From positions 8,418,650 to 8,482,649 of the forward strand of contig OZ037772.1 in assembly GCA_964035545.1 (NCBI GenBank): a stretch of 64,000 nucleotides of DNA, written 5' to 3'. The translations under genes were made by a program, and so were the position numbers. The notes under the pieces are model-generated. The model searched no databases. It saw only the letters and a program-made list of their open reading frames with translations, and was not told the origin of the DNA. Each line of letters begins with the position of its first letter. The stretch's first letter is position 1. Of this stretch, positions 54,622-64,000 are shown piece after piece. Origin of the DNA: Bugula neritina. Its lineage: Eukaryota; Bryozoa; Gymnolaemata; Cheilostomatida; Bugulidae.

Positions 54622-55741
54622 CTACATACGTAGCTTCCTTGAGTTTCAAGTTGCTTCTTTAAATAACAAGCACACAAAGAAACATCAGCTAGCAAGTGGT
54701 AATGTTTAAAAATTACTTTAAAGTGTGTTTGTCAAAGAAAATGAGAAAAGACCTGCTGTCAAGATCAATGTATACCTGCATCTATAACATTCGTATGCAA
54801 ATAGTACATCTAATAAATGATTAGGGTTTTTATATATCTATGCACTTAGACCTAATATGAGTATAATATTTTTTGCATGTTATACTATTAACTTTAATTG
54901 TCTATAATGGTATTTGTATATGCAGTTGGCAATTTGTCTTAATTATCTTTTTTTAAATTTTTAAAAGATGTCATGCGTTATCAAAGACATATCTCAGTAT
55001 TCCTTAGTTATTAACGTTTTATGTCATATAGTACCTACAGATAATTCTAATAGTTATATATTAGTGAGGTTCTAGTATTTTTAAGTTATAAAACAAAACT
55101 TTTTCATCTTGTTTATTCAATTCAAATCTTAGTTTTATAGTTAAACTTCTAATTTAAAGCCAATGTCCTCACACAGTTGAGTCTAAGTTTTTTCTTTTTG
55201 TTTTACTGCAGCATTACTTTTTGTGAAATAAATAATGAACCATATAATTTCTCTCAAGTTAAAGTATTATATTGCAACTTTACTTTACTGCAGTAGATTT
55301 ATGCTTAGATAATTTTTTTAAAAGTAAGTGTCGTGTATAAGTTAGTTACTACAATGTAGACTCAAAACTTATAGGGCATACAAATTTGTGGACAGATCTA
55401 ATAATTTTTTGAATCAGCCTATCAGCTTTATCTAAATATGTTTACTTAATATACTTTGAAGCAAGTTGATTTTCCCTTAGTTATGAATTCTTTATTCAAA
55501 ATGCCAACAGTGCATATAACACTAATGCTTGATGGACAAAGATGCAGATCTAACCCAATGTTCTACCAGCTTTTTAATATACAATAGCTAGCTCTGTAAA
55601 AGTTAATTATAAGCAAATAGCCATGATAATTCCGTTGTTAGACTAACCTTGCTGATATAGTGAATATCTGACACTGTATATATTTAGAACAAGTTACTCT
55701 TCTATCCATAGTGTCTCTCAGTTATGTTCAGTTTTTCCACC
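54622..55741. other. Spacer between zinc-finger units E and F
   Basis: 3' flank of E followed from about 55340 by the conserved upstream block of F ('gggcatacaaatttgtggac'). No gene is supported. Confidence 0.5.
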
Positions 55742-58231
55742 ATGTCTGTGATTCAGCCATGTAAGTATACTTGCTCTGTAGAACCAATAAATTGGTTAAT
55801 GTGTTATTATTATTTTATATTGACCTTATATATTTAAACTCATCCCTACATTAATTGTTAGAAAGATGATTGATTAAAATAAACTGTATAATTTAAATGC
55901 AAACACGATGTGTGGCAAATGAATTTTTGGGTATTTCACCGTCGTTAAGCTTTTTTGGGTATTATGGTGTAAAAGTGTGAATATGTTGGTATGAATAAGA
56001 GAGTGAGTGAGTGAGTGCATGAGTAAGTAAGTGAGTAAGTCAGTGAGCGAGTGGGTGAGCGGGCAAGTGGGCGGACGGCGGGTTGGCGGGCTGGCAAGCA
56101 GACGGACGAGCGAGCGGGCAAATGAGCGAGCGGACAAGTGAGCTATGCGGCAACTGAGTGAGTGAGTGAGTGAGTGAGTGAGTGAGTGAGTGAGTGAGTG
56201 AGTGAGTGAGTGAGTGAGTGAGTGAGTGAGTGAGTGAGTGAGTGAGTGAGTGAGTGAGTGAATAAGCAAGAGAGGGAAAGATTGAGTGACAGTTGAGTAG
56301 ATATTTTAATCTAATATTGTAAAGGTTTTCTTTATTTTGCAGTTATAGAACCACATCAGATATCTCAAACACCAGTTAGCAACCAGATGCAAGAATCACA
56401 TCAGATATTTAATAATGATGTTGAGTGGACAATTCCTTTTCTCTGTGAGAATTTTATTCAAAGTCCTAGCTTTTTTATAAATGCAGTCCCGTGGATTTCC
56501 ACAGTTGATACAAACCCTCAGGATAATGTTAACACAGAAGCTAGAGTGTATTATAACAGCTGTTTAACAGAAGAACCTGATGTTCCTCTCTCTGAAGTTA
56601 TCTCTGGGGCTTTTCAAGTTTTAGGATTGATTACTACAACGGAAGTCATCTCAATTGGTGAGTATGTTTGAATAGATAAAACTAAAACCATCAAATCTTC
56701 TCTCTTATTGAAATTGCAAATTATATCAAATTCACATGACATTAAAAAGATCACAAAATAATACTATCAGTATTATTTTATAACTACTTATTTACATTCC
56801 ATGCAGTTCCTGAATTTCATCCAAACAACCAAAACTCTATTCCCATAGATTCCACAGCATATCACAGCAATCTACACCATGAAGAGTCTGATGTCCCTCT
56901 GTCTGAAGTTATATTTGGAGCTTTTGAAGTTCCAGGACTGAATCTCTTTGCAGATTACAATTTATCAAGTTAGTACTTGTTTACCACATGTCAAAAAAAA
57001 TTAACAACCTTAAAGCAAATTTTATAGCATGGTCAATTATCCTTATAAAATCTTGAATGCTTTAAAATGTCCATCTCCATGAGAAGTTCTGATAGTAAAG
57101 TGTTTTTTAACAAGCTGAGTTCTTGTTTTTGGTTGAGACAGAGGAGCAATGATGGTTAGATGCTCTTCTTGACATCACTAACAGCTTTTGCCAATGGTCA
57201 AACCCATGACCTTGATTTACCTAATGTACTGGCCTTAGCCACGAGTCCACTATAGCTGCTTCTAGATTTCCATAGTTTATTAAATATTTTATGGTTTCAT
57301 TATTAGTGACCCATGGGTAACCGATTGAAATCCACACATGTTTGTTTTTTTTTCAAAAAAAGAAGTGTATACATATAGACATTAGGATGTATTAATAACG
57401 TTAGACTAACTATGAATGAGTTTTAAATGCTACCATACCATTTATAATATTGTTTTACAGGTGAAATACAAACATGTTTGAATACAGGAGATACTTCTAA
57501 AAATCTACCAGATGTACTATACAAAAAAACTTATAATGAAAATAAGTGCAGAGATTATTCTAGAGATATAAAAAGAGATATGGAGACTTACACTGATGAA
57601 AAAGTGTATAAAATTACAAACATATCTATGGAAGTTGCTGGGCAAACAGAAAAAAATATTAAAGAGAATACAACTTTACATGATGTTTGTGAGTATGAGT
57701 CAGCACAAGAAGCTGGTGTTGAGAAGAATAAAGAAGAGCAGAACAAAAGGAAATGTTTTCAAGGTTCAACATGTAGCTACAAAACAAGACACATGAGTAA
57801 TCTCAACAATCACATGAGAAAACATACTGGAGAGAAGCCATTTCTATGTCATATATTTGTAAGAATGCATTCAGTCTCAAAAACAACCTAAAGCAACATA
57901 TGAGGACACATACTGAAGAGAAACCATTTTCATGCAATGCGTGTAATAAATCATTCACTCAAAAGGGTAACCTCATTTCACATATGAGGACACACACTAG
58001 AGAGAAGCCATATCAGTGCAATGTGTGCGAAAAATCATTTGCTCATAAAAGTGATCTAACTAGACATATGAGAACACATAGTGGAGAGAAGCCATTTCTA
58101 TGTAATGTGTGTAATAAATCGTTCACTCAAATATATAACCTAACCAGACATATGAGGACACACACTGTTTAAAAGCCATTTCTATGTCATGTGTATAAGG
58201 AGTTATTCACTCGTAAAGCTAGCCTTTTATA
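55742..58231 (+). pseudogene. C2H2 zinc-finger unit F, finger exon frame-broken
   Basis: Exons 55742-55760 ('MSVIQP'), 56343-56657, 56807-56968 and 57461 onward join in frame. Exon 2 is half the usual length. It keeps one acidic motif ('EEPDVPLSEVISGAFQVLG'), made of the start of the first copy and the end of the second. Exon 3 is full length ('EESDVPLSEVIFGAFEV'). In exon 4 the first finger lacks its first Cys ('FQGSTCSYKTRH'), and a two-base insertion at about 57852 changes frame inside the second finger. Three further fingers plus the rest of the second are open in the new frame to a TAA at 58170, and decayed finger sequence continues after it. A finger-poor protein could be made, but a pseudogene is more likely. 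Confidence 0.75.
55990..56270. repeat. (GAGT)n array with a GC-rich interruption, intron 1 of unit F
   Basis: The array is interrupted at about 56045-56150 by 'gggcggacggcgggttggcg' and related GC-rich degenerate units, which seem to be a diverged relative of the same tetramer (GAGC, GGGC). Confidence 0.9.
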
Positions 58232-61030
58232 ATCTCACACTAAAATACATTCTAAGAATCAGTCTGGTCTACCATAGTCTCAGTATAGCTGCAAAGCTGC
58301 TGTATTAAAAATTCAAATTGTTTCTCTTATGAAAAACACTCGGATAAACAAGTAGCTCACCATCGGGGTGATGTTTGAAAATTATTCTAATTTGTATTTG
58401 ACAGATATAAAATAGGAAGGAACCATTGTTAATCCAATAAATATATCTGGAAATACAAAGCAGTTTTACTGCATAAATGTGTATATATAGTTGATGGATG
58501 GTAAGGATATTTTAACACACATCTGTCTATTTGAATTTAACATGAATACAATATAAACTTTAGACACTGGACTAGTACAAGAAAGCTGGATAAACCTAGA
58601 CATTATATGAACAGAAGTATTATATGTGAAGTCTCTTTAAGTATTATTTGTTACTTTTAAGCAATTTTATACACATAGTCTAAGACAAAAGATCTCAGTA
58701 TTCTTTAGTTTATTAAAGTTTCATGTCATGTAGTACACTTAGGTTTTGCTTTATTAGTTTTATGTTACAGAAGTTATAGTATTCTTGGTGAAAACATGAT
58801 ATATAAAACAAATGTCGTTTTTATTTGTTCACTAATTAACTTTGTTTAATAAAGCTTCTATTTTACAGCCAATATATTCACACAGTTTAGTATCAGTTCT
58901 TACTCATTTTATTACTGTAAAAGTATATTTTTTGTGACACGTCTCTGCTGTTTTTTTAAATTGTCCAAAAAACATATATGTGGTTAGTCTCAAGTTGAGA
59001 TACTGTTGTTATAACTATGACGTTCTTGACAGCATTAGCTTTTTTGGTAATACTTTTAATGTTTATTTTGGTATAGTAAAATATAGATTTTGTGCAATGC
59101 CTTCAAAATTGAAACATTGATACTGAAAAATTAGGTTTTTTTGTGACATATATCTACAGCATATACGTTATCATGCATCAGGAATAACGAAGCAATGCTT
59201 TCATGTTGAAATACTATTGCAACTCTGCTTCCCAAACAGCTTTGCATGGTAGTGATGAAATAATATTATTTGTATAATGCTTATTTTGGTTTAGCACAAA
59301 AAATCTTTTTCTGTGTTACATCTTCAAGATTGAAACAAGCAAAACCACTTTATATATACCAGCTTATCAGCTTTATCTCAAAAACTCAATTTAATATAAT
59401 TTGAGACAACTAATGGAATTTGTCATGAATTTTTATCAGAAAGAATTGACCTTCCTTTTTAAATAGACCCTTTTGCAATACTCCTGGTAATCAATTTTAC
59501 AAATAAGAGTTACTTCCACCTAATATAGAATCTACTTATAGTTATTACAGCTGCCACATCGTCATTGCTCAAAAATTAAAATCACGGAAGTGCTTTGTGC
59601 AGCTTTTTTTTTATAAATTTTTCAAGAAAAGGTGCTTTCAACAATTTTTTCAAAACTACTAATATGTGTGCTTATACCAAACGAAACTATTCTATAGCAT
59701 AGTTGGGAGTTCATGTAGCAGTCAGACTTTCATTGTCTATAGTGAGTTTGCTATTTATATTTTGGTTGAAATATTTTCCTGGTAAGAGGAATTAAACAAT
59801 TTTCTTAAAGTGGGTAACAGAGGTATTGTAAAAGAATCTATTCTTCATCAACAGCGCAAAACTGCATTATATAACTGGGAGGCAATGAAAGGAAAAGTAA
59901 CATGTTCTGGGTCTAAACAATGTAAGATTTCTATACTGTACTGTACCAGGAAGGTAGAACAATGATTTTTACTGTATCATAAAATTATCATAGTAGTCTA
60001 TAGCAGCATAATGTTTTGGCTTTTTTTATAATTATTCATTGCAGTTATAGCTATTGCATATTAAAAGCTGATATAACAATGGTTCCTGTATTTAAGGATA
60101 GAGTTCTTTTGTGCATCAAGCAACAGTGTAATGCAAGTTTAGCACTGTTATTAAACAATAGACTCTTTTTCAATACTTCTGGTACTCACTTTACAAAGGC
60201 TGTTTTTTGCTACCTCAGGTATTTAGTTCAACCATAATATAGAAAGCAACCTCACTATAGAAACTTAGTCTGATTGCTATACATAAAATCTCAACTATGC
60301 TATCGAATAGTTTTTTATGAACTAAATATTTTGGTATAAGCACACATTTTAAGGTTGCTTTAAAAACATTTTGAAAAATATTTGTTCTTGAAAATTTTAT
60401 GAAGAAGGCTTCAAAGCACTTTAGTAGTTTTAATTATTGATCATTGCTGAAGAGACAGCTGTGATAACTATAACTAGTTATAGCAAAAGTATCCCAACTC
60501 GAGAGCAATTATGTACGGTTTTTCTGACAATGTAAAGATTTGGTAATGTACGTATAACAGACCATATAATTTTACTAAAATGAGAAGGAACTGATACTAA
60601 ACTGTGTAAACATATTGGCTGTTAAATAGAAGCTTTCATTAAACAAAGATGTGAATTAAACAAGATAAAGAAACTTTTGTTTTATATCTCATGTTTTCAC
60701 CAAGAATACAATAGCTTCAGTAACATAAAATCATTAAAATAAGACCTAAGTACTATATGCAGCATAAAATTTGAATAAACTAAAAAACACTGAGTAAATA
60801 TTATGTTGATATGTTCTAGAAAATGTTTTATATTAAATCTCTTAAAAATAATAATAAAAATGAAGACAAATTCTCAACTCTGGATACAAAAAGTATTACT
60901 TCTGCACATGTCTAGTTTTTTGTTATCATAGAAAATACAAAAAATACATGAAAATGCAAAAAAATTCCTTCCCATTTTATCTGGCAAATGAAGGATAGAA
61001 GAATAGTCACTTGATTTATGGTAGAACAAA
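58232..61030. other. Centre of the F/G inverted duplication
   Basis: The 3' flanks of F (plus) and G (minus) face each other. About 59575-59745 and 60265-60440 are inverted copies ('gtgtgcttataccaaa' against 'ttggtataagcacac'). The centre, about 59745-60265, includes a fragment (60000-60240) resembling the upstream region of G, and part of it repeats 59455-59535 directly. No gene is supported. Confidence 0.55.
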
Positions 61031-63630
61031 TTAATGTTTAGTATGTATTTTAGTGTGTGAATGAAGGTTAGATTTTTGATTGAACGATTTATTACAAACA
61101 TTACATAGAAATGGCTTCTCTCCACTATGTGTTCTCATATGTCTAGTTAGGTCACCTTTATAAGCAAATGCTTTTTTGCACACATTGCACTGATATGGCT
61201 TCTCTCTAGTGTGTGTCCTCATATGTGAAATGAGGTTGCTTTTTTGAATGAATGATTTTTTACATGCATTGCATGAAAATGGTTTCTCTCCAGTATGTGT
61301 CCTCATATGTTGCTTTAGGTTGAATTTGAGACTGAATGCATTCTTACAAATATGACATAGAAATGGCTTCTCTCCAGTATGTTTTCTCATGTGATTGTTG
61401 AGATTACCCATGTGTCTTGTCTTGTAGCTACATATTGAACATTGAAAACATTTCCTTTTGTTCTGCAGTTCTTTATCTTTCTCAAGATCAGCTCCTTGTG
61501 TTGACCTGTAGGCAGAAACGTCATGTCCAGTTGTCTTCTCTTTGAACATTTTTCCTGTCGCCCCAACAACATCCATAGGTATGTTTGTAATTTTATACAC
61601 TTTTTCATCACTGTAAGTATCTATATTTCTTTTTATATTTCTAGAATAATCTCTGCACTTATTTTCATTATAAGTTTCTACATCTGGTAGGTTTTTAAAA
61701 GTATCTCCTGTATCTGAACGCGTTTGTAATTCACCTGTAAGACAATATTATATAAATGGTATGGTAGCATTCAAAACTCATTCATAGTTAGCTTACCATT
61801 ATTAATACATCCTATAATGTCTATATGTATACTTCTTTTTTGGAAAGAAAAACATCCGTGGATTTCAATCGGTTACCCATGGGTGACTAATAATGAAACC
61901 ATAAAATATTCAATAAACTATGGAAATTTAAAAGCAGTTATAGTGAACTCTGGATAAGATCAGTGCAAAGTACTTAAAAAAAGGTCATGGGTTTGACCAT
62001 TGGTAACAGATGTTAGTGATGTCAAGAAGAGCATCTAGCCATCATTGCTCCTGTGTTTCAACCAAAAACAAGTGCTCAGCTTGTTAAAAAAAACTTTACT
62101 ATATCAGAACTTCTCATGGAGATGGACATTTTAAAGCAGTCAAGAGTTTATAAGGATCATTGACCCTGCTATAAAATGTTCTTTAAGGTTGTTAATTTTT
62201 TTGACATGTGCAGTAAACAAGTACTAACTCGGTAAATTGTAATCTGCAGAGATATTCAGTACTGGAACTTCAAAAGCTCCAAATATAACTTCAGACAAAG
62301 GAACATCAGGCTCTTCATGTGGATTGCCGTCATATGCTGTAGCATCTATGGGAATAGCGTTTCGGTTGTTTGGATGAACTTCATGATCTATTGTAAATAA
62401 GTAATTCTATAAATAATTATTTGATAGTATTATTGTTTCATTTTTTAATATCGTGTATTTTGATAAAATTTGCACTTTTAATGAGAGAGAAGATTTGATG
62501 GTTTAAGTTTGATCTATCTAATCATACTCACCAGTTGAGATGAATTCCATTGTAGTAGTCAATCCTAAAACTTGAAAAGCCTCAGAGATAACTTTAGACA
62601 GAGGAGCTTCAGGTTCCTTTGATGGTAGATAGTTTTCTTGTACTGCATTTTGTTTTCTGAGAAGTTCTAACTGTTGGTGGTATCTAAATTTGTCTGCAAA
62701 TCCATTTTCTACACTTTCTTCTACATATTTGTTAGACACTGTTGTTAGCATATTGAGGAAAGTTTGATTGTCTGTATTGGCATTAAAACTTTGAGAGTCT
62801 AAAATCACTGAGTGTCTCTCAGTGCTGTTATTGGTTACCAAAGGATTCCACTCAGCATTATACTCATCTCTACAATATGGTTCTTGTCTGTAAGGATCAG
62901 GATCCTTGAATGAATAGTTTCCACCTATAATTCTGAAAGCCCCAGAAATAACTTCAGACAGAGGATTTTCAAATATTTTTGGTAGACTGCAGTTGCTATA
63001 TGGTGAAGTATCCATGTTCATAAAACAGTCAGTTTTTGTATTAACTGTAGAAGTCATAGCAACTGAGCTTACAGAGAAGCTATGACTTTGAACAAGGTTT
63101 TCACAGAAAGCAGGACTCTTCCACCAGACATCATTTTCAAAGATCTGATATGGCTCTTGCATCTGTTTGCTTAGTGTTTGAAGAGCTGCCTGTGGTTCCA
63201 TTACTGCAAAATAAAGGCAGCCTTAACAAACTTACATTAAAACATCTATATACTCAAAACTCAAGAATTCCTATAAATGGTGTGTGTGTTTTTTTTAAAT
63301 TGTGCACAATTTAAAGAAAACACACACACACTCACTCACTCACTCACTCATTCACTCACTCATTCACTCACTCATTCACTCACTCATGAACTCACTCACT
63401 CCAGCATACACACATTTACACAGTAATTAAGACCGAAAACCAAATAACAGTGAAATATGCACAAGTTCATTTACCACCCAGCATGTTTACACCTAAGTTA
63501 TACAAATTATTTTAATCAATCATCTTGTTAATAAATAGTGGATAAAGAAGGCCATCATGAAATAGTAGCTTAAACTAACCAATTAATTATTTCCACAGTG
63601 TTTATACTTACATGGTTTCATCACAGGCAT
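61031..63630 (-). CDS. C2H2 zinc-finger protein G (five fingers, 517 aa), intact
   Basis: Minus-strand exons 63630-63612 ('MPVMKP'), 63203-62532, 62387-62229 and 61734-61031 join in frame. Exon 2 is the same length as in E and shares 'VWWKSPA'. It carries a weak first motif ('FENPLSEVISGAFRIIG') and a second ('KEPEAPLSKVISEAFQVLG'). Exon 3 matches F ('EEPDVPLSEVIFGAFEV'). Exon 4 has five fingers: 'CSICSYKTRHMGNLNNH', 'CHICKNAFSLKFNLKQH', 'CNACKKSFIQKSNLISH', 'CNVCKKAFAYKGDLTRH' and 'CNVCNKSFNQKSNLHSH', like F but unbroken. So G is E-like at the 5' end and F-like at the 3' end. Probable nuclear DNA-binding regulator. Confidence 0.87.
63328..63405. repeat. (GAGT)n array in intron 1 of unit G
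   Basis: On the plus strand 'actcactcactcactcattc' units with a 12-bp higher order ('actcactcattc'). Same intron position as in the other units, inverted with the gene. Confidence 0.9.
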
Positions 63631-64000
63631 GGCAGATGATCTGAACACTTCCAGAGAACACTGGAAAGAGAACTAGCAAGTTTTGGATATAAAAACTGTG
63701 AGACATTCACTGTAAACTATGAGGCTAAGGTTAAACAATGATTTGTACTGTAACACAGTCATCTAACAGCATAATGTCTTGGCTATATTTGTTTATAATT
63801 AATCATTGCAGCTAGCTATTACACATTGGAAAGCTGATGAAACAATGTGTTAGACCTGTCCCTTTGTCCTTCAAGTATTAGTGGTATACATTTTGTGCAT
63901 GGTTAACAAAATATTCAAAAAGGATGGCCAAGTATTTTTGATAAAAAACATCACAACCCCAATCTGCTGTTTCAAATTAAATTGAATAAACAGTGGAGAT
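63631..64000 (-). promoter_or_regulatory. Upstream block of unit G, matching that of E in inverted orientation
   Basis: The reverse complement of this stretch matches about 51330-51653 upstream of E: 'gtttacagtgaatgtctcac', 'aaaacttgctagttctcttt' and 'agctagctgcaatgattaat'. Probable promoter and 5' UTR. No core element was confirmed. Confidence 0.45.

Noticed and set aside
59745..60265. A further zinc-finger gene at the centre of the inverted duplication
   Set aside because: Only upstream-type fragments are present. No finger or acidic motif is seen.

Overview
The window is nuclear DNA from an AT-rich invertebrate animal. Genes are split by many GT-AG introns, and there are tRNA-derived SINEs, fold-back elements, long microsatellites, a lineage-specific array of C2H2 zinc-finger genes and a nearly full-length Ty3/Gypsy LTR retrotransposon. 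I cannot name the species. A lophotrochozoan is my best guess, from the general look of the SINE core and the gene content, and I have not tested it. All gene models were spliced by eye from splice sites, reading phase and protein resemblance.

Left part (1-23,500), ordinary host genes. A minus-strand gene I do not recognise begins at 2128 and runs off the left edge; three exons join in phase. A plus-strand five-exon gene (4307-7369) and a minus-strand five-exon gene (21302-18370) both resemble the BCL-2 apoptosis family (BH1- and BH2-like segments). They share all four intron phases, and the BH1 intron lies at the same residue in both. Between them lies a complete-looking sodium/glucose cotransporter gene (SLC5/SGLT family, 16906-8454, minus strand, 13 exons found). 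Introns and spacers hold a tRNA-Thr-like SINE family (one copy with a 14-bp target duplication), a second tRNA-like repeat, fold-back elements of about 150 bp, and minisatellites.

Right part (23,500-64,000), a tandem zinc-finger family. I name the units A, B, C, C', D, E, F and G. Each full unit has a 19-nt first coding exon, an intron holding a (GAGT)n array, an acidic exon with a repeated motif close to 'LPEEPDVPLSEVISEAF', a short third exon with another copy, and a last exon with five to eight C2H2 fingers. B, E and G are open throughout. C loses its last finger to a stop codon. A, D and F are frame-broken. C' is an orphan finger exon, and a tail relic lies at 27,524. F and G point toward each other as arms of an inverted duplication.

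A GC-rich Ty3/Gypsy element (38,793-46,789) sits inside the first coding exon of unit D. Its two 389-bp LTRs differ at only three positions that I can see. It has a tRNA-Leu-type primer site, Gag with a zinc knuckle, a TTTAAAC slip site before the protease frame, RT/RNase H, integrase, and an unusual long extension after the integrase carrying two C2H2-like fingers and a coiled coil. Several frames are broken. The LTR contains a nested set of palindromes that could fold as a cloverleaf. A zinc-finger-encoding retroelement inside a fast-changing zinc-finger cluster is the most interesting feature of the window.
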